In this document: positions 53,094 through 62,295 of the stretch, piece after piece
Layout of the letters: the number at the start of each line of letters is the position of its first letter
Position numbering within the stretch: position 1 is the stretch's first letter
From: Burkholderia sp. 9120
GTDB lineage: Bacteria > Pseudomonadota > Gammaproteobacteria > Burkholderiales > Burkholderiaceae
Reading direction: 5' to 3'
Length of the DNA: 64,000 bases
NCBI RefSeq assembly: GCF_000745015.1
Contig: NZ_JQNA01000002.1
Coordinates: forward strand, 2,046,001-2,110,000
Notes under the pieces: model-generated
Seen by the model: only the letters and a program-made list of their open reading frames with translations
What the model was told of the DNA's origin: nothing
Databases searched by the model: none
Translations under genes and position numbers: made by a program

Positions 53094-53858
53094 TTACGGA
53101 AACGCCCGGAAATCCGGCTTGCGCTTCTCGAAGAACGCCTTGAACGCTTCGCGCGCTTCCGGCGCGAGCAGCATCTTGCCGAAATGCACGGCTTCTTCCG
53201 ACATCTGCGTCTGCAGTTCCTGCTGGCTCGCGCGCTTCATCAAACTCTTCGTCACGCGCAGTGACGAAGCCGGCAACGCCGCCAGCTTCGCAGCCTGCGC
53301 AGCAGCGAACGCGTCCACTTCACTCGCCGGCAACACGCGATTCACAAAGCCCATGCGTTGCGCTTCGGTCACGTCGAACGCTTCGCCGAGCAGCAGCTTT
53401 TCCGCCGCCGCCTGATAACCGCCCACGCGCTGCAGCAGCAAGCTCGACGCCGCTTCCGGGCACAGCCCGAGTTGCGCGAACGGCAGCGAAAAGCTGGCCG
53501 AATCGGCGGCATAAACCAGATCGCAATGCAGCAGCAGCGTCGTCCCAATGCCCACGGCCGGACCCGCCACCGACGCCACCACCGGCTTCTCCGCCGAGCT
53601 GATCGCGCGCAGGAACTGGAACACCGGCGCGTCTTCGCCCATCGGCGGCGTCTTCATGAAGTCTTCGAGATCGTTGCCGGCGCTGAAAATATTCGCGCTG
53701 CCGCGAATCAGAATCGCGCGCACCGAGGTGTCGCCTTGCGCGTCGACCAGCGCGTCGGCCATGGTCTGATACATCGCGGCCGTGATCGCGTTTTTCTTGT
53801 CGGGCCGGTTGAAGGAAATCGTCAGCACGCCGTCGGCACGCTCGACCAGAATATCCAT
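53094..53858 (-). CDS. Enoyl-CoA hydratase/isomerase
   Basis: Crotonase-family protein of 254 residues. The ATG at 53858 is preferred because AAGGAG sits 6 bp upstream, whereas it abuts the ATG at 53864. The fold signature 'FSAGNDLEDF' (oxyanion hole) and 'ISSAEKPVVASVAGPAVGIG' are present; the position of the catalytic Glu pair is not clearly identifiable, so an isomerase or PaaG-like role is also possible. It is the last gene of the beta-oxidation run, separated from the thiolase by a hairpin. Confidence 0.85.
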   Translation of the reverse strand: MDILVERADGVLTISFNRPDKKNAITAAMYQTMADALVDAQGDTSVRAILIRGSANIFSAGNDLEDFMKTPPMGEDAPVFQFLRAISSAEKPVVASVAGPAVGIGTTLLLHCDLVYAADSASFSLPFAQLGLCPEAASSLLLQRVGGYQAAAEKLLLGEAFDVTEAQRMGFVNRVLPASEVDAFAAAQAAKLAALPASSLRVTKSLMKRASQQELQTQMSEEAVHFGKMLLAPEAREAFKAFFEKRKPDFRAFP

Positions 53859-53901
53859 TGTCATCTCCTTGTTCTCCTCGTGATCCTGCTGAGAATGTGG
53901 A

Positions 53902-53935
53902 AACGGTTCGCAAGCCAGCCGGCCTGCGAACCGTT
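53902..53935 (-). terminator. Intercistronic hairpin between thiolase and hydratase genes
   Basis: AACGGTTCGCA (53902-53912) pairs perfectly with TGCGAACCGTT (53925-53935) around a 12-nt loop, 66 bp past the thiolase stop. No T-run follows on the minus strand, so it may weaken or process the transcript rather than end it. Confidence 0.5.
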
Positions 53936-54000
53936 CCGCGGTCCTTAAGGGGTGCCCATGGGGACCTGTACAAACACCGGGGTCGCCGGCGTTATCCGGT

Positions 54001-55200
54001 TTACAGACGCTCGATGATGCCCGCAGCGCCCATGCCGGTGCCGACGCACATCGTCACCATGCCGTACTTGTAGTTGCGGCGGCGCAGACCATGCACCACC
54101 GTCGACGCACGAATCGCGCCCGTCGCGCCCAGCGGGTGGCCGAGAGCGATCGCGCCGCCGAGCGGGTTGATCTTCGACGGATCCAGGCCGAGGTCCTGAA
54201 TCACCGCCAGCGATTGCGCGGCGAACGCTTCGTTCAGCTCGATCCAGTCGATGTCGTCGATCTTCAGGCCGGCGGCCTTCAGCGCGGCCGGAATCGCTTC
54301 CTTCGGACCGATGCCCATGATTTCCGGCGGCACGCCGCGCACGGCGAAGCTGACGAAGCGCGCGAGCGGCGTCAGATTGAATTCCTTCAGCATCTTTTCC
54401 GACACGACGATCAACGCGCCCGCGCCGTCCGACGTCTGCGAGCTGTTGCCTGCCGTGACCGAACCCTTGTTCGCGAACACCGTGCGCAGCTTGGCGAGGC
54501 CTTCCAGCGTCGTCTCCGCGCGCGGACCTTCGTCGAGCGACACTTCGCGCGTCTTCACCTTCACTTCACCGGTGGCGAGATCGGGGAAACGCTCGGTAAT
54601 CGTGTACGCGGCGATTTCGTCGTTGAACTCGCCGGACTGCTGCGCGGCGATCGCGCGGCGGTGCGATTCGACCGAGAACGCGTCTTGCGCTTCGCGGCTG
54701 ATCTTCCAGCGTTCGGCGACTTTCTCGGCCGTCAGGCCCATGCCGTAGGCAATGCCGAAGTCTTCGCTACGATCGAAGATGTGCGGCGACATGGACGGCT
54801 TGTTGCCCATCATCGGCACCATGCTCATCGATTCGCAGCCGCCGGCGATCATCGCGTCGGATTCACCCACGCGGATGCGGTCCGCCGCCATGGCCAGCGC
54901 GGTCAGGCCCGACGCGCAGAAACGGTTCACCGTGACGCCGCCGACCGAGTTCGGCAGGCCGGCCAGCAGTGCGCCCATTCGCGCGACGTTCAGGCCTTGT
55001 TCCGCTTCCGGAATCGCGCAGCCGATGATTGCGTCTTCAATCACTTTGGTGTCGAGGCCGGGCACCTGCGCCACGGCCGACCGGATCGCGTGAACCAGCA
55101 GTTCGTCCGGGCGCGTGTTCTTGAACATCCCGCGCGGCGCCTTGCCGATCGGCGTGCGGCTCGCGGCGACGATGTATGCGTCTTGCAATTGCTTTGACAT
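54001..55200 (-). CDS. fadA: Acetyl-CoA C-acyltransferase (thiolase)
   Basis: Protein of 399 residues from the ATG at 55200. Catalytic Cys in 'NRFCASGLTALAMAA' (about 90) and the C-terminal 'GHPLGATGAI' and 'CVGTGMGAAGI' with the second catalytic Cys. It cleaves 3-ketoacyl-CoA in the last step of beta-oxidation, consistent with its location after the fadB-like gene (69 bp). Named by analogy; substrate chain length is unknown. Confidence 0.93.
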   Translation of the reverse strand: MSKQLQDAYIVAASRTPIGKAPRGMFKNTRPDELLVHAIRSAVAQVPGLDTKVIEDAIIGCAIPEAEQGLNVARMGALLAGLPNSVGGVTVNRFCASGLTALAMAADRIRVGESDAMIAGGCESMSMVPMMGNKPSMSPHIFDRSEDFGIAYGMGLTAEKVAERWKISREAQDAFSVESHRRAIAAQQSGEFNDEIAAYTITERFPDLATGEVKVKTREVSLDEGPRAETTLEGLAKLRTVFANKGSVTAGNSSQTSDGAGALIVVSEKMLKEFNLTPLARFVSFAVRGVPPEIMGIGPKEAIPAALKAAGLKIDDIDWIELNEAFAAQSLAVIQDLGLDPSKINPLGGAIALGHPLGATGAIRASTVVHGLRRRNYKYGMVTMCVGTGMGAAGIIERL

Positions 55201-55269
55201 TTTTAGCTCCATTGTCGGTGGAAGTCGGCGCTTTGGCGTCTGCTCCCACCCCATACACGTGTTTGCCGC

Positions 55270-57705
55270 TTAGTTACGAACCGGCTTGCCGGTTTGCAGC
55301 ATGCCCATGATCCGTTCCTGCGTCTTCTGCGTGCCGAGCAGGTCGACAAACGCGCGACGCTCGAGTTGCAGCAGCCATTCTTCGTCGACGAGGCTGCCGG
55401 CTTCGACATCGCCGCCGCACACCGCTTCAGCGATGCGGCTCGCGATCAGGTAGTCGTGCTCGCTGATGAAGCGGCCGTCGCGCATATTGACGAGCGAAGC
55501 CTTGATGGTCGCGATCGCCGAGCGGCCAGCCACCGGCACCTGCGTAACCCGCAGCGGCGGACGGTAACCCGCCACGGACAGCGCGCGCGCTTCCTTCTTC
55601 GCGATGTCGAGCAGTTCGAACACGTTGAAAACGATCGTGTCGGACGGCTTCAGGTAACCCATGGCGCGGGCGTCGAGCGCGGACGCCGAGACCTTCGCCA
55701 TCGCCGCGTTTTCGAACGACTTCTGCACGAACTTCAGCAGGTCGTTGGTCGCGCCGGCTTGCGTCGCCGCTTCCGCCGCGCGCAGCGCCGCTTCCTTCAG
55801 GCCGCCGCCGGCCGGCACGAGACCGACGCCGACTTCCACCAGACCGAAATAGCTTTCGATATGCGCAACCCGCTTCGCGCTATGCAGCGCCAGCTCGCAA
55901 CCGCCACCGAGCGCAATACCCGACACGGCCGAGATGACCGGCACGCTCGCGTATTTCACGCGCAGCATGCCCTGCTGGAATTTCTTGACGAACGGCTCGA
56001 TACCCTTCGCGCCGCCCATCATGAACGCGGGCATCGCTTCTTCGAGGTTGGCGCCGGCGGAGAACGGACCACCCGGCGTGCCGAGCTTCAGCGACGTGGG
56101 CTGCCACACCACCAGACCCTTGTAGTCCTTTTCGGCGAGTTCGATAGCCTGCGTCAAACCGTCGATCACCGACGGTCCGATCGTGTTCATCTTGCTCTTG
56201 AACGACACGATCAACACGTCGTTCTCGCCAGCGCGATCGTCGACCCAGGCGCGCACGGCGTCCGTTTCGAACAGCGTCTTGCCGTAGGTCTTCGGATCGG
56301 CCGAGGTTTCGCCGACCAGCGGTGCACGGAACACCTGCTTGTCGTACACGCCCAGCGAGGAACGCGGCACGAACGTCTGCGAAGCCGGCGACCACGAACC
56401 TTCATTCGTATGCACGCCGCCCTTGTCAGCAACCGGGCCTTCGAGCACCCACGACGGCAGCGGCACGTTCGACAGCGCCTTGCCTGCCGCGATATCTTCC
56501 TGCACCCATTCGGCGACCTGCTTCCAGCCGGCCGTCTGCCAGCCTTCGAACGGACCTTCGTTCCAGCCGAATCCCCAACGGATCGCCAGATCGACGTCGC
56601 GCGCGTTGTCGGCGATCGATTCCAGATGCACGCCGATGTAGTGATACACGTCGCGGAAAATCGCCCACAGGAACTGCGCCTGCGGATGCTCCGACTCACG
56701 CAGCAGCTTCAGACGCTCGGCCGCCGGGCGCTTCAGAATACGGCTGACCAGTTCGTCCGCCTTCGCGCCGCCGTCCACGTACTCGCCCGTCTTCGGGTCG
56801 AGCACCTTGATCGCGTTGCCTTCTTTCTTGTAGAAACCGGCGCCGGTCTTCTGACCGAGCGCGCCCTTCTTCACCAGTTCTGCCAGCACGGCCGGCGTTT
56901 CGTAGACCGGGAAGAACGGGTCGTCCTTCAGCGTGTCCTGCATCGTCTTGATGACGTGCGCCATCGTGTCCAGACCGACCACGTCGGCGGTGCGGAACGT
57001 CGCGGACTTCGCACGGCCCAGACGCGCGCCGGTCAGATCGTCCACTTCGTCGAAACGCAGGCCGAATTTCGCGGCTTCGGTCACGACCGCCAGGATCGAG
57101 AAAATACCGACGCGGTTGGCGATGAAGTTCGGCGTGTCCTTCGCGCGCACGACGCCCTTGCCGACCACGCTCGTCAGGAACGATTCGAGCTGATCGAGAA
57201 TTTCCGGACGCGTCGTCGCGGTCGGGATCAGTTCGACCAGGTGCATGTAGCGCGGCGGATTGAAGAAGTGCACGCCGCAGAAGCGCGCCTTCAGTTCATC
57301 CGGGAAACCTTCCGACAACGACGTGATCGACAGACCCGACGTGTTGGTCGCGAAAATCGCGTTCGGTGCGAGGTGCGGCGCGACCTTCTTGTACAGGTCG
57401 TGCTTCCAGTCCATCCGTTCGGCGATCGCTTCGATCACGAGGTCGCATTCGGCGAGCTTCTCGATATCGTCGTCGTAATTGGCCGGCTGGATGTATTGCG
57501 CGTCGTCCTTCACGCCGAACGGCGCCGGCGACAGCTTCTTCAGATTCTCGATCGCCTTCAGCGCGATCGCGTTCTTCGGGCCTTCCTTAGCGGGCAGGTC
57601 GAACAGCAGCACGGGCACCTTGGCGTTGATCAGGTGCGCGGCGATCTGCGCGCCCATCACGCCGGCGCCGAGCACGGCTACCTTGCGAATGATCAGATTG
57701 CTCAC
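55270..57705 (-). CDS. Bifunctional 3-hydroxyacyl-CoA dehydrogenase / enoyl-CoA hydratase
   Basis: Protein of 811 residues that starts at GTG (57705), with GGAGGA 6 bp upstream. The NAD-binding 'VAVLGAGVMGAQIAAHL' opens the dehydrogenase half (about 1-450), and the crotonase domain lies toward the C-terminus ('SGIALGGGCELALHS'). The domain order is the reverse of E. coli FadB, in which the hydratase comes first. This is the FadB-like type common in beta-proteobacteria. It oxidises and hydrates acyl-CoA intermediates. Confidence 0.92.
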   Translation of the reverse strand: MSNLIIRKVAVLGAGVMGAQIAAHLINAKVPVLLFDLPAKEGPKNAIALKAIENLKKLSPAPFGVKDDAQYIQPANYDDDIEKLAECDLVIEAIAERMDWKHDLYKKVAPHLAPNAIFATNTSGLSITSLSEGFPDELKARFCGVHFFNPPRYMHLVELIPTATTRPEILDQLESFLTSVVGKGVVRAKDTPNFIANRVGIFSILAVVTEAAKFGLRFDEVDDLTGARLGRAKSATFRTADVVGLDTMAHVIKTMQDTLKDDPFFPVYETPAVLAELVKKGALGQKTGAGFYKKEGNAIKVLDPKTGEYVDGGAKADELVSRILKRPAAERLKLLRESEHPQAQFLWAIFRDVYHYIGVHLESIADNARDVDLAIRWGFGWNEGPFEGWQTAGWKQVAEWVQEDIAAGKALSNVPLPSWVLEGPVADKGGVHTNEGSWSPASQTFVPRSSLGVYDKQVFRAPLVGETSADPKTYGKTLFETDAVRAWVDDRAGENDVLIVSFKSKMNTIGPSVIDGLTQAIELAEKDYKGLVVWQPTSLKLGTPGGPFSAGANLEEAMPAFMMGGAKGIEPFVKKFQQGMLRVKYASVPVISAVSGIALGGGCELALHSAKRVAHIESYFGLVEVGVGLVPAGGGLKEAALRAAEAATQAGATNDLLKFVQKSFENAAMAKVSASALDARAMGYLKPSDTIVFNVFELLDIAKKEARALSVAGYRPPLRVTQVPVAGRSAIATIKASLVNMRDGRFISEHDYLIASRIAEAVCGGDVEAGSLVDEEWLLQLERRAFVDLLGTQKTQERIMGMLQTGKPVRN

Positions 57706-57733
57706 GTCGTTCCTCCGGGGAGTTATGCGGATG

Positions 57734-57761
57734 TCGCGAAGCTTCGATGGACGCTTCGCGA
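57734..57761 (-). repeat. 9-bp inverted repeat in the leader of the bifunctional gene
   Basis: TCGCGAAGC (57734-57742) and GCTTCGCGA (57753-57761) form a hairpin or a protein-binding dyad about 30 bp upstream of the GTG start. Role not clear. Confidence 0.4.
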
Positions 57762-57778
57762 TGGGATGTGTGGCTGAC

Positions 57779-57811
57779 ACAGGCGCCGCTCGCGTTACGC
57801 GCGGCGCCTGT
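57779..57811 (-). terminator. Hairpin between acyl-CoA dehydrogenase and bifunctional gene
   Basis: Perfect 11-bp arms ACAGGCGCCGC and GCGGCGCCTGT with an 11-nt loop, 12 bp past the dehydrogenase stop on the minus strand. No T-run follows, so it is better seen as a partial terminator or mRNA stabiliser inside the operon. Confidence 0.6.
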
Positions 57812-57823
57812 CGTGAGGTGGCT

Positions 57824-59611
57824 TTAGAACAGCGCTTCGTCGACGTCCATCATCGACTTCGAACCGGCGCGCGCCTGACGGATCGTCATGGCCGTTTCCG
57901 GCAGCAGCTTCGCGAAGTAGAAACGCGCGGTGGCGAGCTTGGCCTTGTAGAACGGATCGCCCGACGCTTCTTTATCGAGTGCGACACGTGCCATGCGGGC
58001 CCAGAAGTACGAGAACACCAGGTGGCCGACGGTACGCAGATACGGCACGGCGGCGGCGCCGACTTCGTCCGGGTTCTGCATGGCCTTCATGCCGATTTCC
58101 ATCGTCAGCTTCTGCACCTTGTCGCCGATATCGGCGAGCGGGTTGATGAACTCCTGCATTTCCGGCTTGATGCCTTCGGCTTCGACGAACTCCGACACCA
58201 GCTTGCCGAACTTCTTCATCTTCGCGCCCATGTCGCCGAGAATCTTGCGGCCGAGCAGGTCGAGCGCCTGAATCGCGTTGGTGCCTTCGTAGATCATGTT
58301 GATACGCGCGTCGCGCACGTACTGCTCCATGCCCCACTCGGCGATGAAGCCGTGGCCGCCGTAAATCTGCATGGCGTGGTTGGTGCTCTCGAACGCGTTG
58401 TCCGACAGGAACGCCTTCAGGATCGGCGTGAGCAGCGCGACGAGGTCGGCCGCGTCTTTACGCGCGGCTTCGTCGGCGTGCGACAGTTCCTTGTCGATAT
58501 GCAGCGCGGACCAGTACGAGAACGCACGCGCGGCTTCGGCGTAGGCCTTCTGCGTGAGCAGCATGCGGCGCACGTCCGGATGCACGATGATCGGATCGGC
58601 AGCTTTTTCCGGCGCCTTCGGGCCGGTCAGCGAACGCATCTGCAGACGCTCTTTCGCGTACGTCAGCGAGTTCTGATAGCCGATTTCGGTCAGGCCGAGA
58701 CTCTGCATGCCGACGCCGAGGCGCGCGGCGTTCATCATCACGAACATGGCGTTCAAGCCCTTGTTCGGCTCGCCGACCAGCCAGCCCTGCGCGTTGTCGA
58801 GATTGATCACGCAGGTGGCGTTGCCGTGAATGCCCATCTTGTGTTCGATGGAACCGCACTTCACGCCGTTGCGCGCGCCCGGCTCACCGGCTTCGTTCGG
58901 CACGAACTTCGGCACGATAAACAGCGAAATACCCTTGGTGCCGTTCGGTGCGCCCGGCAGACGCGCCAGCACCAGATGAACGATGTTCTCCGCGAGATCG
59001 TGTTCGCCGCTGGAGATGAAAATCTTGGTGCCGCTGATCGCGTACGAGCCGTCGCTGTTCGGTTCGGCCTTGGTGCGCAGAATGCCGAGGTCGGTGCCGC
59101 AATGCGGTTCGGTCAGACACATCGTGCCGGTCCAGACGCCCGCGACCAGCTTCGGCAGATAAGTCTTTTGCAGTTCAGGCGTGCCGTGCGCGTGCAGACA
59201 TTCGTACGCGCCATGCGACAGACCCGGATACATGGTCCATGCCTGGTTCGCCGAGTTCAGCATCTCGTACAACGCGTTGTTGACGAACGCCGGCAGACCC
59301 TGGCCGCCGTATTCCGGATCGCAGCCCAGTGCGGGCCAGCCGGCTTCCACGTACTGCTGGTACGCTTCCTTGAAACCCTTCGGCGTGGTCACCACGCCGT
59401 CGCCGACGTACGTGCAGCCTTCCTGGTCGCCGCTGTGATTGAGCGGGAACAGCACCTGGGAGCAGAACTTGCCGGCCTCTTCGAGCACCGCGTTGATGGT
59501 GTCGACATCGAGATCCGCGTGCTTCGGCATCTGCTTGATTTCGGCTTCGACGTTAAGCAGTTCGTGCAACACGAATTGCATGTCGCGCAGCGGCGCGGCG
59601 TACTGTCCCAT
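57824..59611 (-). CDS. Acyl-CoA dehydrogenase (FadE-like, with C-terminal extension)
   Basis: Protein of 595 residues from the ATG at 59611 (GGAG upstream). The ACAD signature 'TEPHCGTDLG' (about 170-180) and the flavin region 'QIYGGHGFIAEWG' are visible. The extra C-terminal region is the AcylCoA_DH_N/ACAD-C type of the 600-residue FadE-like group. It catalyses the FAD-dependent first step of beta-oxidation and needs ETF. It is the first enzyme gene of the run, 96 bp from the TetR gene. Confidence 0.93.
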   Translation of the reverse strand: MGQYAAPLRDMQFVLHELLNVEAEIKQMPKHADLDVDTINAVLEEAGKFCSQVLFPLNHSGDQEGCTYVGDGVVTTPKGFKEAYQQYVEAGWPALGCDPEYGGQGLPAFVNNALYEMLNSANQAWTMYPGLSHGAYECLHAHGTPELQKTYLPKLVAGVWTGTMCLTEPHCGTDLGILRTKAEPNSDGSYAISGTKIFISSGEHDLAENIVHLVLARLPGAPNGTKGISLFIVPKFVPNEAGEPGARNGVKCGSIEHKMGIHGNATCVINLDNAQGWLVGEPNKGLNAMFVMMNAARLGVGMQSLGLTEIGYQNSLTYAKERLQMRSLTGPKAPEKAADPIIVHPDVRRMLLTQKAYAEAARAFSYWSALHIDKELSHADEAARKDAADLVALLTPILKAFLSDNAFESTNHAMQIYGGHGFIAEWGMEQYVRDARINMIYEGTNAIQALDLLGRKILGDMGAKMKKFGKLVSEFVEAEGIKPEMQEFINPLADIGDKVQKLTMEIGMKAMQNPDEVGAAAVPYLRTVGHLVFSYFWARMARVALDKEASGDPFYKAKLATARFYFAKLLPETAMTIRQARAGSKSMMDVDEALF

Positions 59612-59707
59612 GACTCTCTCCAAAGTTTGACAAGAAGCCAGGCTGTTAGCGGAGTCCGTGGATCGGAACTTTCTGCGCCGCGAATCTTTTGAGGTTCGGC
59701 GGCTCTG

Positions 59708-60307
59708 CTAACGGCTTTCGCTTTGATACGAAACAATCAATTTTTCCAGCGCGGCCCACGTGAGACGCACGGCGTCCGGCAAGTGCAGGAAGCGTGCGTC
59801 GTGATGCAGACCGAGCGTGAAGCTATACAGTTCGAACAGCATCAGTTGCGGATCGGTGTCGGCACGCAGATGCCCTTCTTCCATCGACTGCGAAATTGCG
59901 CGCGTGAGTGCCGCACGCCAGATCGTCACGCTCGACACCAGTTGCTCACGCACCGGGTTATCCGCGCGGTCGTCGTACTCGACGGCGCCGCTGATGTAGA
60001 TGCACCCGGTCGTGACTTCCTGAATGCGCTTCTCGATCCAGCGGGAAATCATCGCGCGCAAGCGCGGCAAGCCACGAGGCTCGCGCAAGCTCGGGAAGAA
60101 CACCTCGTCTTCGAAACGACGGTGATATTCGCGCACGACTTCGACCTGCAAATCCTCGCGCGACCCGAAATGCGCGAACACACCGCTTTTGCTCATCTGC
60201 ATGCGCTCGGCCAGCAGCCCGATCGTCAGACCTTCCAGTCCGTCGCGGCTTGCCAGATCGAGTGCTGCTTCGAGAATCGCGGCTCGCGTTTGTTCGCCTT
60301 TTCGCAT
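59708..60307 (-). CDS. TetR/AcrR-family regulator of the beta-oxidation cluster
   Basis: Protein of 199 residues with the TetR helix-turn-helix at about 25-55 ('IGLLAERMQMSKSGVFAHFG') and a ligand domain downstream. It is the first gene of the run and lies only 96 bp before the acyl-CoA dehydrogenase gene, so it probably controls the whole cluster and itself. An 18-bp palindrome lies 87 bp upstream of its start. By analogy the inducer is likely an acyl-CoA, but this is inference. Confidence 0.87.
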   Translation of the reverse strand: MRKGEQTRAAILEAALDLASRDGLEGLTIGLLAERMQMSKSGVFAHFGSREDLQVEVVREYHRRFEDEVFFPSLREPRGLPRLRAMISRWIEKRIQEVTTGCIYISGAVEYDDRADNPVREQLVSSVTIWRAALTRAISQSMEEGHLRADTDPQLMLFELYSFTLGLHHDARFLHLPDAVRLTWAALEKLIVSYQSESR

Positions 60308-60582
60308 AGCTTTTTACCGTTCTAATGTGACCGAAAGAAAATCGAACGGCCGTACTATTATTGTGGGCGGCCGCCCGCTAAACAAGGACTTTATTAGAAA
60401 CCGGTTTCTAACCAGGTTCCAATTCTGCGGCATCCGTCAATCAGAGGAATCAGATTTTTTAGAGGCCTTTGCCAGGCCTTTGTCTTGAGACCGAGGTTGC
60501 TAGCGAAGGTGCTCACGTTCTCCGATTGCCGCAGCCGGCCGACATGATGCAGCAAGTCGGCCGGAATCGAGAAGGATTCGAG
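60308..60582. other. Intergenic region between TetR gene and TPR gene
   Basis: Less GC-rich than its surroundings and without a gene. Apart from the palindrome it shows an AT-rich stretch near 60420-60470. It should also contain the transcript end of the TPR gene. Confidence 0.4.
60394..60411. promoter_or_regulatory. Perfect 18-bp palindrome, candidate TetR operator
   Basis: TTAGAAACCGGTTTCTAA is a perfect dyad upstream of the TetR gene. A weak promoter-like TTGGAA (60417-60422, minus strand) lies just beyond it with a 17-bp spacer, so the dyad would cover the spacer and -10 region. The inner GAAAC-CG-GTTTC resembles the GAAAC-N2-4-GTTTC motif described for Pseudomonas PsrA. Confidence 0.65.
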
Positions 60583-62295
60583 TCAGTGCGGGTTTTGGAG
60601 GGGGGCGGCGGCGTGCGGGAAGCGCTGCTGGAGGGCACTGGCGACCCGCGTCAGAACGTCGTCCCAGTCGCCTCGACGCGGTTGGGTGAAGAGGCGCAGG
60701 CCGGCGTACCAGGGACTGTCGTCGCGGCCCTGGAGCCAGCGCCAGCAACCCGCGAAACGGTTGAGAAGCCAGACGGGTTTGTCCATGGCCGCGGCGAGAT
60801 GGGCGACTGAAGTGTCGACTGAAATCACGAGGTCGAGGTTGGCGATCAAGGCGGCGGTGTCGGCGAACTCCGCGAGGTCGGCGGTCCAGTCGGTTAGCGG
60901 GTTGGGGTTCAGGCCTGCGCCGACGGTCGAGGTGGACGTGGCGCGTTTGGACGGGTCGTCTGTCTTTTGCAGACTGATCCAGTGGATGTGCGGTAGCGCC
61001 AGCAGCGGCGCGATCTGCGCAAAGGTGAGGCTGCGCAGACGGTCTACGGCGAGGCCTGAATGACCGCCCGCCCACACAATGCCCACGCGCGGTAGATGCC
61101 GGGTTGGCAGCGCCTCCAGTCGCGCGCGCCAGATGGCGGCCTGTTTGGAATCGGCGCGCAGGTACGGCAACTCGGCCGGGATCGTGCTCACTTGCGTATG
61201 AAACGCCATCGGCAGCGACATCAGCGGACAGTAGCAATCCCAGTCGTTTAGCTCCGCCGGCACGGCGTCGAGCAGCGTTAGGCCCGGCCAGCGGGAGCAT
61301 AAAGACTGCTCGTACAGACGGCGCAATGCCAGCGGGCAGACATAGCCGACGAGGGAAAACCGCTCAAGCAACAGCGGCAAATAGCGGACGAACTGCAAGC
61401 TGTCGCCGAAGCCCTGTTCGTCCAGGACAAGCAGGCTTTCATGAGCGATCAGTTTGATCGGCTTGTCGATGCCAGGGCGCAGGTCCTCGCCGCTCCATCG
61501 CGGCAGCGGCACTTGCACAGGCTCACGTGCCGGGGTTCCGTCGGCATGCCTGAAGCTGATCCAGCGGTCTTCGAAATACGGCCACGCCTCTTCGTAACGG
61601 CCGGTGGCCAGCAAAGCCATCGCCAGGTTGTTTCGCGCGATGAGATTCGCAGGCGTCAATTCGAGCGCGCGGCGGTAGTGCCGCTCGGCTTCGTCCAAAG
61701 CACCGAGGTCGCCGCAAATACGCCCGAGATTGTTATGCGCGGCCGAGTTGTCCGGGTCGAGTTCGAGCGTGCGGCGATAACTGACGGCGGCTTCGTCGAG
61801 ACAGTCGTGATGCTGCAGCGTCAACGCGAGGTTGTAGTGCAAGGCCGCTAAGTTCGGCCCGATCGCAAGCCCGTGGCGCAGACTGTCGAACGCCCCGGCG
61901 ATGTCGCCTAGCCTGAGCTGGATCGCGTAGAGCGTGTTGTAGAAGACCGGTTCGGGGTGAATCTGGATCGCGCGTTCGAGCCAGGCGCGGGCGGCTTCTG
62001 TGTGACCCGATGCAAGCGCAAGCAGGCCTCGCAGATGCAGCGCGCCGACTTGTGCGGCGTTGTGTTCGAGGATGCGATTGGCGAGCGCTTGGACTTCGTC
62101 GAAACGGCCGGCTTGATAGGCCGTCACGGCGTGGTCGTGAAGGCGTGAAAGATCGTCGGATTGTGTAGAGGATGCAGCTGGCGAAGTGGGCAATGGCGTC
62201 TCCGTGACGCGGCCGGTCCGCTTGCCGTGAGTGCGCAGTCGAACCGGCTGCTGGGCGTGAAGAAGGTCGATAGATCGGCGACGCGTGTCATGCAT
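60583..62295 (-). CDS. TPR protein with GT9/GT41-like C-terminal domain
   Basis: Protein of 570 residues. At least four TPR units cover about 47-250 ('AAHNNLGRICGDLGALDEAE' is one). The C-terminal half (about 280-565) resembles glycosyltransferase family 9-like sequences, with 'VGIVWAGGHSGLAVDRLRSL' and 'DLVISVDTSVAHLAAAMDKP' (the sugar-nucleotide/Asp-containing loop). TPR plus glycosyltransferase-like architecture suggests protein or envelope glycosylation, but the substrate is unknown. The start is uncertain: no ribosome site precedes the ATG at 62295 and the first 45 residues look unstructured. Confidence 0.65.
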   Translation of the reverse strand: MHDTRRRSIDLLHAQQPVRLRTHGKRTGRVTETPLPTSPAASSTQSDDLSRLHDHAVTAYQAGRFDEVQALANRILEHNAAQVGALHLRGLLALASGHTEAARAWLERAIQIHPEPVFYNTLYAIQLRLGDIAGAFDSLRHGLAIGPNLAALHYNLALTLQHHDCLDEAAVSYRRTLELDPDNSAAHNNLGRICGDLGALDEAERHYRRALELTPANLIARNNLAMALLATGRYEEAWPYFEDRWISFRHADGTPAREPVQVPLPRWSGEDLRPGIDKPIKLIAHESLLVLDEQGFGDSLQFVRYLPLLLERFSLVGYVCPLALRRLYEQSLCSRWPGLTLLDAVPAELNDWDCYCPLMSLPMAFHTQVSTIPAELPYLRADSKQAAIWRARLEALPTRHLPRVGIVWAGGHSGLAVDRLRSLTFAQIAPLLALPHIHWISLQKTDDPSKRATSTSTVGAGLNPNPLTDWTADLAEFADTAALIANLDLVISVDTSVAHLAAAMDKPVWLLNRFAGCWRWLQGRDDSPWYAGLRLFTQPRRGDWDDVLTRVASALQQRFPHAAAPLQNPH

